Under the pieces are notes generated by a model, which had not been told where the DNA came from, did no database searches, and saw only the letters and a list, made by a program, of their open reading frames with translations. A program made the translations under genes and the position numbers. From Treponema sp. (lineage in GTDB: Bacteria; Spirochaetota; Spirochaetia; Treponematales; Treponemataceae), in the NCBI GenBank assembly GCA_021442965.1, contig JABUUX010000151.1:1-6740 (forward strand): a DNA stretch of 6,740 bases, given 5' to 3'. This document shows positions 1-6,376 of the stretch, one piece after another. Position 1 is the stretch's first letter. Each line of letters begins with the position of its first letter.

Positions 1-765
1 ATGAATGCCCAGCAAAATCGCCTGGATGCTATTTCAAACAATCTTGCAAATGTTGATACTGCAGGTTTTAAACGTGATGTTGCTGTAAGTAAAAACTTTA
101 GCGAACTTCTTTTACGTCGTACAAGTTTTGACGGTATTTATGAAACTCCAGCTGGTTCTGCTGATGCGGCACCTGTTATTGGAAAACTAGGGCTTGGAGT
201 AGAAATTAACGAAAATTTTACTGATTTTACTCAAGGTTCTTTTAAGGTAACAAATACAAAAACGGATACAGCACTTGCAGGAAAAGGGTTTTATGTAGTT
301 GAAACTCCAAATGGTGAACGTTATACAAGAAACGGAAACTTCTTCATTGGAAAAGAAGGAATTCTGGAAACAAAAGACGGATATCCGGTGCTTGGGGAAA
401 ACGGATATATACGTGTTGAAAATGATAAATTTAAGGTCAATTCTGATGGAATTATCTATTCAGAAACGGAAGATTTAGAAATTGATCGTTTTAAGGTCGT
501 AAGATTTGATAACGAAAGATATCTGAAAAAAATGGGAAATAGTTTTTATACAGCAAATGATATTACAGGTCCCGCTCATATAGCTGAAGGTTCTGAACGT
601 CCTACATTTATGCAGGGGTATACAGAAACTTCTAATGTAAATGTAGTTAATGAAATGGTTCAGATGATTGAAGTAAACCGCGCTTACGAGGCAAATCAAA
701 AAACAATTACCTCGGAAGATTCAATGATGGATACACTTTGGCAGAAGGTTGCTGTATACAAGTAA
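1..765 (+). CDS. flgF: FlgF-like flagellar basal-body rod protein (5' end truncated by window)
   Basis: Proximal-rod protein of the FlgF/FlgG family, exported by the flagellar type III system and assembled in the periplasm. The visible 254 residues show the rod N-terminal helix motif (DAISNNLANVDTAGFKRD, residues 9-26), the central beta domain (GKGFYVVETPNGERYTRNGNF, around 94-113) and the C-terminal helix (SNVNVVNEMVQMIEVNRAYE, 211-230). The first ATG is almost certainly internal. In the downstream FlgG the same MNxQQ stretch starts at residue 12, after MVRSLWTAATG, so about 11 codons lie left of the window. The gene ends 43 bases before flgG and is probably co-transcribed with it. Spirochete annotations sometimes call this paralogue FlgG-1 or simply a hook-basal body protein; its place upstream of flgG favours FlgF. 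No cysteine is present. The family is certain; the F-versus-G assignment is less so. Confidence 0.9.
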   Translation: MNAQQNRLDAISNNLANVDTAGFKRDVAVSKNFSELLLRRTSFDGIYETPAGSADAAPVIGKLGLGVEINENFTDFTQGSFKVTNTKTDTALAGKGFYVVETPNGERYTRNGNFFIGKEGILETKDGYPVLGENGYIRVENDKFKVNSDGIIYSETEDLEIDRFKVVRFDNERYLKKMGNSFYTANDITGPAHIAEGSERPTFMQGYTETSNVNVVNEMVQMIEVNRAYEANQKTITSEDSMMDTLWQKVAVYK

Positions 766-790
766 CTATTCATTATAACTATTAACTAAA
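764..790 (+). repeat. Degenerate heptamer repeat AACTATT
   Basis: The flgF-flgG gap holds AACTATT at 764-770 and again at 777-783, followed directly by the variant AACTAAA (784-790). A 6-base interruption (CATTAT) lies between the first two. The reverse complement, AATAGTT, resembles the heptamer array before flgL. No function can be assigned from the sequence. Confidence 0.45.
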
Positions 791-808
791 ACAGGAGGTT
801 TAAAATCT

Positions 809-1603
809 ATGGTAAGAAGTTTATGGACAGCAGCAACCGGGATGAACGGACAGCAATCCAATATGGATGCAATTTCAAACAACCTTTCAAATGTAAATAC
901 AACAGGATATAAACAGCAGCGTGTAGAATTTGAAGATTTAATATATCAGAATATAAAACTGGCAGGTACACCTGCAACAGAAGATACTGTTACACCTGTA
1001 GGAATTCAGCAGGGAGCTGGTGTAAAAGTTGCTGCAACTCAAAGAATAATGAATCAAGGTTCGCTTCAGAATACAAATGTAGATACTGACGTTGCTATTG
1101 TAGGGGAAGGCTTTTTTCGTGTTCAGCAGTATGACGGTAGTTATGCATATACTCGTGACGGTTCTTTTAAGGTTGACATGAACGGACAGCTTGTAAATTC
1201 AAATGGTCTTCGTGTTATGCCTGAAATTATTCTTCCTGAAGGATATGATGTTTCTACTTTGAATATTACGCAAGGCGGTGTTGTTTCTGTAAAAGTTAAT
1301 GGAGGAAACGAACCTGTAGAAGTTGGTCAAATGGAACTTTATCGTTTTCCTAATGCCGTTGGACTTCAGGCTGAAGGAGATAATCTGTTTACTGTTACAA
1401 ATGCATCTGGTGCACCAATTGCCGGACGTCCGGGTTATGAAGGTTTTGGTCAAACCCGCCACAAGTTTCTTGAAATGTCAAATGTTTCAGTAGTTAATGA
1501 GATGGTTCAAATGATTACAGCACAGCGTGCATATGAATTTAATTCAAAAAGTGTACAGACAAGTGATTCAATGCTGAGTACGGCTGTAAATCTTAAACGG
1601 TAG
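809..1603 (+). CDS. flgG: FlgG, flagellar distal rod protein
   Basis: Distal rod subunit that forms the drive shaft between proximal rod and hook; exported through the flagellar type III apparatus without a cleaved signal. It has 264 residues, close to the roughly 260 usual for FlgG. Visible parts are the N-terminal rod motif (MVRSLWTAATGMNGQQ, then ISNNLSNVNTTGYKQQRVEF, residues 22-41), the beta domain with GEGFFRVQQYDGSYAYTRDG (99-118) and the C-terminal rod motif (FLEMSNVSVVNEMVQMITAQ, 220-239). The start is set by a strong AGGAGG at 793-798, ten bases upstream, and by the canonical MVRSL beginning. The segment before the C-terminal motif reads GFGQTRHKFLEMSNV rather than the LxQGxLExSNV common in proteobacterial FlgG. 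A strong terminator follows the stop codon closely, so flgG looks like the last gene of its transcript. Confidence 0.96.
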   Translation: MVRSLWTAATGMNGQQSNMDAISNNLSNVNTTGYKQQRVEFEDLIYQNIKLAGTPATEDTVTPVGIQQGAGVKVAATQRIMNQGSLQNTNVDTDVAIVGEGFFRVQQYDGSYAYTRDGSFKVDMNGQLVNSNGLRVMPEIILPEGYDVSTLNITQGGVVSVKVNGGNEPVEVGQMELYRFPNAVGLQAEGDNLFTVTNASGAPIAGRPGYEGFGQTRHKFLEMSNVSVVNEMVQMITAQRAYEFNSKSVQTSDSMLSTAVNLKR

Positions 1604-1619
1604 TAAATAAAGTAAATTA

Positions 1620-1655
1620 AAAATCCTGTTTCAGAAATGGAACAGGATTTTTTTT
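1620..1655 (+). terminator. Intrinsic terminator after flgG
   Basis: A 13-bp stem (1620-1632 paired with 1639-1651, one G-U pair) closes a 6-base loop (AGAAAT) and runs into a T tract of eight at 1648-1655. The core arms are AATCCTGTT and AACAGGATT. It begins 17 bases after the flgG stop codon. This is the only convincing intrinsic terminator in the window, and it separates the rod genes from flgJ and the late genes. Confidence 0.93.
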
Positions 1656-1658
1656 CAC

Positions 1659-1685
1659 TAAACTAGTTATTCTATTTTCCGATAA
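1659..1685 (+). promoter_or_regulatory. Sigma-28 (FliA/WhiG-type) promoter for flgJ
   Basis: TAAA at 1659-1662 is separated by exactly 15 bases from TCCGATAA at 1678-1685. The enterobacterial FliA consensus is TAAA(GTTT)-N11-GCCGATAA, giving the same 15-base gap, so 11 of 12 core positions match. It lies 4 bases after the T tract of the flgG terminator. Transcription would be expected to begin about 7 bases downstream, near 1692, giving flgJ a leader of about 14 bases. Confidence 0.82.
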
Positions 1686-1695
1686 TCCTAATGAA

Positions 1696-1700
1696 AGAGG
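1696..1700 (+). promoter_or_regulatory. Ribosome binding site deciding the flgJ start
   Basis: AGAGG at 1696-1700 sits 5 bases before the ATG at 1706. The longer in-frame ATG at 1691 has no Shine-Dalgarno sequence upstream and lies at or before the expected sigma-28 start point. The start at 1706 is therefore preferred. Confidence 0.75.
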
Positions 1701-1705
1701 TAAAT

Positions 1706-2233
1706 ATGAACGTTTCATCTATAAGTGCTTATACAGGTCTTACAAACGGAGCTTCTGCAATTCAAAGTGCCCAGTCGAATGCTGATAAAGCAAAATTTTC
1801 TGAATTAGTAGAAAAACTTCAGATGCAGGGTAGATTTGAAGAAACTAAAAATAATGAATCAACTCTTTCATCAAGACAAATAATAGAAAAGGGACGCTTG
1901 AATGGTGAATATACAACCGGATTTCATGGAACTTTTAAAACTGAAAACGATAAAACTTCTATGCCTCGTGGTGCTGCAGCAAATCAGGCTAATCCAAATG
2001 TTAAAGTAAAAACTATTGACCGTACAAGTGAACTTTATGAAAAAGCTCTTGAACTTGAAAATTATTTTGTAAAACAGATGCTTTCAGAAATGCGTAAAAC
2101 TGTAATGAAAAGTCAGGAATCTGATTTTGCCATGAATATGTATGAAGATATGCTTTGGGATGAATATTCTCAGGCTATGACCAAAAATGCCGGCTTTGGA
2201 CTTGCTGACCAGATTTACAATCAGCTTGTTTAA
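1706..2233 (+). CDS. flgJ: FlgJ-like rod-binding protein, no muramidase domain
   Basis: Flagellar rod assembly protein of the FlgJ N-terminal (Rod-binding) family, 175 residues from the chosen start at 1706. The rod-binding domain fills about residues 108-175: SELYEKALELENYFVKQMLSEMR with the usual FVKxMLxxMR core, then YEDMLWDEYS and the closing GFGLADQIYNQL. The first 100 residues are low in hydrophobic residues, rich in N, S, K and T, and not recognisable, probably a flexible spacer. The peptidoglycan hydrolase domain of the roughly 310-residue enterobacterial FlgJ is absent, as is known for spirochetal FlgJ, so wall opening must depend on another enzyme. A longer start at 1691 (adding MKEVN) is unlikely. 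It has its own sigma-28 promoter and is separated from flgG by a terminator. There is no cysteine. Confidence 0.88.
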   Translation: MNVSSISAYTGLTNGASAIQSAQSNADKAKFSELVEKLQMQGRFEETKNNESTLSSRQIIEKGRLNGEYTTGFHGTFKTENDKTSMPRGAAANQANPNVKVKTIDRTSELYEKALELENYFVKQMLSEMRKTVMKSQESDFAMNMYEDMLWDEYSQAMTKNAGFGLADQIYNQLV

Positions 2234-2258
2234 AAAAATAAAAATCAATAAATAATCC

Positions 2259-2285
2259 TAAATAAAAAATTTAACTCACCGATAT
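2259..2285 (+). promoter_or_regulatory. Sigma-28-like promoter for the flgN-flgK-flgL-fliW-csrA operon
   Basis: TAAA at 2259-2262, a 15-base spacer and ACCGATAT at 2278-2285 repeat the geometry of the flgJ promoter. Six of eight positions match GCCGATAA, including all of CCGATA. The expected start near 2292 gives a leader of about 29 bases before flgN. The match is weaker than the one at 1659-1685, but the exact spacing and position in the only sizeable gap upstream of flgN support it. Readthrough from the flgJ promoter is also possible because no terminator is seen after flgJ. Confidence 0.68.
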
Positions 2286-2320
2286 TCTAAGAAGAAAACT
2301 CTAATAAGAGGTGTGTTTAA

Positions 2321-2749
2321 ATGACTGAAGAAAATCTTAAACTTTTTGAAAATATTCTCTCAAAAGAAGATGAAATTATTTCTGCTATAAGTAAAAAACA
2401 GAAAGATCTTCGTGACACTGTTCAGAAAAAAAATTGGGAAGATTTGGTATTTATTACAAATCAAATAAATGACAGTTCAAATGATTTTTTAAAAATTGAT
2501 GCAGAAAGAGACAGACTTCAGAAAATGATGACTGGTGAAGAACTTCAGCCTTATGCACGAAAAATAATGATTCTGCGTTCAAAACTTTCTTCTTCAAAAA
2601 TTGAAAATCAAGTTTTAAATGATTACATCAAAATAACAAGAGGTTTTATTGGTGGAGTTTTGGAACAAGCATCTCCAAAGACTTATTCCAATAATGGAAA
2701 TATTGTTCAAAAGCAGCCAGTGAGTGTGGTGCTTGATATTAATTTCTAG
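2321..2749 (+). CDS. flgN: FlgN-like export chaperone for FlgK/FlgL
   Basis: A 142-residue protein that fits the FlgN family of cytoplasmic chaperones, which bind the C-terminal helices of FlgK and FlgL and deliver them to the export gate. It is highly charged and predicted largely helical over residues 1-115, with heptad-like stretches (NLKLFENILSKEDEIISAI; DFLKIDAERDRLQKMM). It ends in the typical FlgN tail: TYSNNGNIV (121-129), then VSVVLDINF (134-142). FlgN sequences diverge strongly, so the call rests on size, helical make-up, this tail and the position directly before flgK, 21 bases away. The start has AAGAGG at 2306-2311, nine bases upstream. An A8 run at 2426-2433 lies within the gene. 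No cysteine is present. Confidence 0.82.
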   Translation: MTEENLKLFENILSKEDEIISAISKKQKDLRDTVQKKNWEDLVFITNQINDSSNDFLKIDAERDRLQKMMTGEELQPYARKIMILRSKLSSSKIENQVLNDYIKITRGFIGGVLEQASPKTYSNNGNIVQKQPVSVVLDINF

Positions 2750-2770
2750 TTTATAATCAAGGAGAAATCC

Positions 2771-4642
2771 ATGGGATCAACTTTTTCAGGTATAGAACTT
2801 GGTAAACGCAGTATTATGGCAAATACAGATGCCATCACTACAGCAGGTCATAATATTTCAAATGCAAATACCGAAGGATATTCTAGGCAGAGAGTTCAGA
2901 TTAAAGAATTTGACCCTTTATACAAACCAGATTTAACCCGTCCTGAAAGACCCGGGCTTATAGGGCAAGGGGTTGATGTAAAAAGTATTGAACGCCTTCG
3001 TGACGAATTTCTTGATGCCCGTATTGTGGCTCAAGCAAATCAAGAAACATACTGGGGAACCAGATCTGATTATTATACAATGCTTGAACAGATTTATAAC
3101 GAACCATACGATATTTCAATTCGTTCTAATATGGATAAATTCTGGGAAGGCTGGCAGGAACTTTCAATGAATCCTGAAAGTCAGGCTGCACGACAGGCTG
3201 TTGTTACAAGGGGTGAAACTTTAACAGATTCAATCAGACAAAGGTGGGAAAGTCTGGATGGAATTCAAAAGATTCTTGATTCAGATATTGAAGCTACAGT
3301 AAAACAGGTTAATGATTTGGCTCGCCAGATTGCTGCAATAAATGATCAGATTGTAGAAAGTCGGGGACTTGGGGACAATCCGAATGATCTTTTGGACCGT
3401 AGAGATTTATTAGTTGATAAACTTTCAGAGCTTGTAAATATAACTCGTGATACCAGAGATCCTGATGAGTTTATGATTCATGTTGACGGACAGATTTTGG
3501 TACAAGGACATATTGCAAGAGATTTTGCACTTGAAACAAGAAAAGATGATACAGGTCTTAATAAAGTAATTTGGTCAGATACAGGAAATGATGCTGTATT
3601 TAAGGGTGGAAAGCTTGGTGCACTGATTGAACTCAGAGATGTTGATGTAAGGAATGAAATCCAGTCTTTGAATACAATGACAATGAATTTCAGTGATCTT
3701 GTAAATGATGTTCATAAAAATGCTTCGGGAGCAAATAAAGTAACTGGTCTTGATTTTTTTGTTCAGCATTCTTTTGTTGAAAATGCTAACGGAAATTTTG
3801 ACAGAAATGGAGATGGTGAATTAGATACTTCATATATTTTCCGTTTTACAGGAACAAATGAATTAAACCTTCAAGAACAGGTAGGTCTTGAAGGAACAAT
3901 GATATTAAGCGGTTCTACAGGTAATGTGTCAATAAACTATTATGCAACCGATACTGTAGAAACTGTAATTAATAGAATTAATGATTCTACAAGTGAGGTA
4001 AAAGCTTACCTTGATCGAAACAATCATCTTGTTCTTAAAGCTACAACTTCTTCAAGTACAGATAATCCGGACTTTGTTATCCGTCATGTAGAAGATTCCG
4101 GATATTTCCTTGCAGGATATTCAGGAATTCTTTCAGGGAACGGAGAAGAAAATGCATACGATTTTTCACAGGCAGATGCAGTTAATGTTCTTGCTGGGGC
4201 ACAGTATTCAGTAAGTCCTGTTTATAATCCTTCAGCATATGTTGAAGTTAATTCAGCATTAAAAAATGATGTAATGAGCGTTGCAGCTGCCTTCGCAGAT
4301 CCGAATGGAAATGTTAATGCAGGAGATGGTAGGGCAGCAACAGAAATGGCTGCAATACGTAATACAAAAATAATGATTGGTTCAGAAAGAACTTTAGATG
4401 ATTTTTTTGCAGATTCAGTTACAAATGTGGGGCTTAAAGGGGAACAGGCAGAAATGAATCATTTAAGTCAGTCTTCTATTATGAACGATCTTCGTTCCAC
4501 CCGTGATTCAATTAGTGGAGTAAATATAGATGAAGAACTTGCAGAAATTATGAAATTTCAGCACGGTTATAATGCAGCCGCAAAGTTTATTACTGTTTGG
4601 GATAATCTAATTGATACCGTAATAAACAGACTCGGTGTTTGA
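2771..4642 (+). CDS. flgK: FlgK, hook-filament junction protein 1 (HAP1)
   Basis: First hook-associated protein, exported with FlgN and assembled at the hook tip. It has 623 residues, longer than the enterobacterial protein (about 550). The N-terminal rod-type motif is clear (ITTAGHNISNANTEGYSRQR, 22-41), as is the FlgK-specific D0/D1 region (MDKFWEGWQELSMNPESQAA, 121-140; LLDRRDLLVDKLSELVNI, 207-224; DGQILVQG, 239-246). The C-terminus shows SGVNIDEELAEIMKFQHGYN (582-601) and ends in LIDTVINRLGV. The centre (about 330-480) is variable: it holds a calcium-loop-like stretch DRNGDGELD (344-352) and a flagellin-IN-like beta repeat (371-450, with INDSTSEVKAYLD at 403-415). AAGGAG at 2759-2764, six bases before the ATG, sets the start. 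No cysteine. Two T7 runs lie inside the gene, but the frame is intact. Confidence 0.97.
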   Translation: MGSTFSGIELGKRSIMANTDAITTAGHNISNANTEGYSRQRVQIKEFDPLYKPDLTRPERPGLIGQGVDVKSIERLRDEFLDARIVAQANQETYWGTRSDYYTMLEQIYNEPYDISIRSNMDKFWEGWQELSMNPESQAARQAVVTRGETLTDSIRQRWESLDGIQKILDSDIEATVKQVNDLARQIAAINDQIVESRGLGDNPNDLLDRRDLLVDKLSELVNITRDTRDPDEFMIHVDGQILVQGHIARDFALETRKDDTGLNKVIWSDTGNDAVFKGGKLGALIELRDVDVRNEIQSLNTMTMNFSDLVNDVHKNASGANKVTGLDFFVQHSFVENANGNFDRNGDGELDTSYIFRFTGTNELNLQEQVGLEGTMILSGSTGNVSINYYATDTVETVINRINDSTSEVKAYLDRNNHLVLKATTSSSTDNPDFVIRHVEDSGYFLAGYSGILSGNGEENAYDFSQADAVNVLAGAQYSVSPVYNPSAYVEVNSALKNDVMSVAAAFADPNGNVNAGDGRAATEMAAIRNTKIMIGSERTLDDFFADSVTNVGLKGEQAEMNHLSQSSIMNDLRSTRDSISGVNIDEELAEIMKFQHGYNAAAKFITVWDNLIDTVINRLGV

Positions 4643-4669
4643 TAGTGAATAGTAAATAGCAAATAGTGG
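4642..4669 (+). repeat. Four tandem heptamers ATAGTRA between flgK and flgL
   Basis: Four consecutive 7-base units (ATAGTGA, ATAGTAA, ATAGCAA, ATAGTGG) begin at the last base of the flgK stop and run into the flgL ribosome binding site. In the flgK frame they supply two more immediate stops (TGA TAG TGA). The last unit contributes the GG of the GGAGG at 4668-4672, six bases before the flgL ATG. Confidence 0.7.
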
Positions 4670-4678
4670 AGGAAGTGT

Positions 4679-5926
4679 ATGTCAACAAGAATTAGTTCCA
4701 AAATGTATAACAATGATACACAGGCAAATCTTAGACTACAGGAAAGTCGTTTAAATAATCTGAATAATCAGATTGGAAGCCAGCAGAAAATTCAGCGCCT
4801 AAGAGATGATCCTTTAGCAGCAGGTCATGTAGTTCGTTATCAGTCATATTTGAATCGCGTTAATCAGTTTGAAAAAAATGCCCAGACACTTACTGATGAA
4901 TTTGCACTTCGAGAAGGTTATATGACTGATTCTCTTGATATAATGCAAAGAATTCGTGAACTTGCTGTAACTGGTGCCAATGGTATATACACAAAAGAAG
5001 ATCTGAAAAATATGGCTTCTGAAGTAGATCAGTTATTAGGGCAGCTTGTTCAAAATGCAAATGCAGTTTCATCTGATGGTAATTCATTGTTTGCAGGGAC
5101 AAATACAAAGTCTACAGCATTTGAAATTGAAATGGGAAATGTTGAAGGTTCCGGTATTCCACTTGTTCAGTCCGTACGATATAACGGAAATATTGATGTG
5201 AATTTAATTGAAGTTGATGAAAATAAATATCTGGTGAATGATAATGCCGGTAATAAAACTTTTTGGGCAGAAAACCAGCAGGTGTTTGGAGAACGAGATG
5301 TTTCTGGATGGCAGGCAAAAGAAGACAGTGTTTTGCTTATTGATGGAGTAAAAATAAATATTAATGCAGGTGATAATGTCTATGCAGTTGTAGCCAAAAT
5401 AAATTCAAGTGATGCTGCTGTAAAAGCAAGTATTGATCCTGTTACAAGTGCAATCAATTTTTCAACTACTGATGCCCGCCAGCTTTGGATGCAGGATCTT
5501 GAAGGAAGTGCACTTAATGAACTTGGAATAATAAATGACAGTACACAAAAACCTCCGTACAATTTTTCTAAAGGGGTACGCGTTGCTGGTGGTTCTATGT
5601 TTGATACTGTTATTGCATTTAGAAATGCACTGCTTGAAGGGGATACAGAATCTATTGGAGGACGTGTTCTGGGGTCTTTAGATATGGGTATTGGAAGCCT
5701 TATCTCTCGCCTTGCAAAATCTGGAAGTGAATATGAAAGGGCTCAGATGAATGCAGTTCGTTCTTCAAAACTTGCACTTGATGTTACTCAGCAAATTTCT
5801 AGAGAAGGAGACTTGGATTATACTAAAGCAATTACTGATCTAAAAATGCTGGATTATGCAAATCAGGCTACTTTAAGTCAGGCTGGTAAGATGTATTCAA
5901 GTACTCTGCTTAATTATATGAAATAG
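4679..5926 (+). CDS. flgL: FlgL, hook-filament junction protein 3 (HAP3)
   Basis: Second junction protein, joining FlgK to the filament; a flagellin-like fold exported with FlgN. It has 415 residues against about 317 in Escherichia coli. The flagellin-type N-terminal helix is present (MSTRISSKMYNNDTQANLRL; RLRDDPLAA at 40-48, a FlgL hallmark), with LREGYMTDSLDIMQRIRELA at 77-96 and NSLFAGTNT at 135-143. The C-terminal helix matches flagellin (KLALDVTQQISREGDLDYTK, 364-383, and ending QAGKMYSSTLLNYMK). The extra length lies in the centre, including a flagellin-IN-like beta unit at 217-284 (DGVKININAGD, then INSSDAAVKASID). GGAGG at 4668-4672 sets the start. No cysteine. The stop codon overlaps the weak AGGA upstream of fliW, suggesting translational coupling. 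Confidence 0.96.
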   Translation: MSTRISSKMYNNDTQANLRLQESRLNNLNNQIGSQQKIQRLRDDPLAAGHVVRYQSYLNRVNQFEKNAQTLTDEFALREGYMTDSLDIMQRIRELAVTGANGIYTKEDLKNMASEVDQLLGQLVQNANAVSSDGNSLFAGTNTKSTAFEIEMGNVEGSGIPLVQSVRYNGNIDVNLIEVDENKYLVNDNAGNKTFWAENQQVFGERDVSGWQAKEDSVLLIDGVKININAGDNVYAVVAKINSSDAAVKASIDPVTSAINFSTTDARQLWMQDLEGSALNELGIINDSTQKPPYNFSKGVRVAGGSMFDTVIAFRNALLEGDTESIGGRVLGSLDMGIGSLISRLAKSGSEYERAQMNAVRSSKLALDVTQQISREGDLDYTKAITDLKMLDYANQATLSQAGKMYSSTLLNYMK

Positions 5927-5938
5927 GACGGTTAGAAA

Positions 5939-6376
5939 ATGAACGTGAATACAAAGGCAAAGGGAATTGTAGAAGTTTCAGAAGATCATTTAATTTATAT
6001 TCCAGAAGGAATATTCGGATTTGAAGATTATACAAAATATGCATTAATTGATTCAGAATATGAGCCTTTTATTTGGTTGCAGAGCACAGAGAATCCTAAT
6101 GTTGCCTTTTTAATTGTTGACCCCTTTTTAATCTGTTCGAATTATGAAACAGATATAGATGATGAATCATTAAAGAAAATTGATGTTTCAAAACCGGAAG
6201 ATATTATTATAATGACAATTGTTACAATTCCTTCCGGTGGTGCTCCAATAACAGCAAATTTTGCAGGACCTCTTGTTATTAATAAAAATACACATAAATG
6301 TATGCAGGTAATTTTAAATGATAACCGATGGTCAACAAAAGTTGATATTGTGAAGATGCTTCAGGGAGGAAAATAA
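5939..6376 (+). CDS. fliW: FliW, flagellar assembly factor and CsrA antagonist
   Basis: Cytoplasmic protein that binds flagellin or CsrA. When flagellin is exported, freed FliW sequesters CsrA and relieves repression of flagellin mRNA (worked out in Bacillus subtilis; the Treponema pallidum homologue TP0658 was shown to be a flagellar assembly factor). The 145 residues show the family pattern: [18 protein letters not shown] (21-38), [20 protein letters not shown] (44-63), NYETDID (68-74), then [17 protein letters not shown] (104-120) and [10 protein letters not shown] (122-131). The ATG at 5939 has only a weak AGGA ten bases upstream, at 5925-5928, overlapping the flgL stop. The start agrees with the usual family beginning (MxxNTK). 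Unlike the exported proteins of the cluster it has cysteines (66 and 121). Its stop overlaps the csrA start by one base (TAATG). Confidence 0.96.
   Translation: MNVNTKAKGIVEVSEDHLIYIPEGIFGFEDYTKYALIDSEYEPFIWLQSTENPNVAFLIVDPFLICSNYETDIDDESLKKIDVSKPEDIIIMTIVTIPSGGAPITANFAGPLVINKNTHKCMQVILNDNRWSTKVDIVKMLQGGK

Noticed and set aside
475..699. Minus-strand open frame of 74 codons inside flgF
   Set aside because: It lies wholly opposite a well-conserved rod gene, is rich in unlikely residues (Cys, His, Phe, Ile), and no promoter or family pattern is seen. It is a shadow of the coding strand.
1199..1462. Minus-strand open frame of 87 codons inside flgG
   Set aside because: It lies opposite conserved flgG sequence and its composition looks random.
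1691..1705. Longer flgJ start adding MKEVN
   Set aside because: There is no ribosome binding site before it, it lies at or ahead of the expected promoter start point, and a good AGAGG serves the ATG at 1706.
1682..2261. Ten-base repeat ATAATCCTAA at 1682-1691 and 2252-2261
   Set aside because: It overlaps the -10 side of one promoter and the -35 side of the other, so it does not sit in equivalent positions. In AT-rich DNA it is probably coincidence.
2988..3170. Plus-strand 60-codon frame inside flgK
   Set aside because: It is out of frame within the conserved FlgK N-terminal region and shows no recognisable pattern.
3939..3956. ACCGATAC inside flgK as another sigma-28 site
   Set aside because: The nearest upstream TAAA is only about 10 bases away instead of 15, and it lies in coding sequence far from any gene start.
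4642..4669. Heptamer array as a CRISPR or mobile-element remnant
   Set aside because: The units are 7 bases with no spacers, no terminal inverted repeats and no transposase; it is only a simple tandem repeat.
4890..5562. Three minus-strand frames (60-72 codons) inside flgL
   Set aside because: All lie opposite intact flgL, have no recognisable domains and odd composition (many His, Gln, Leu), as expected for antisense shadows.
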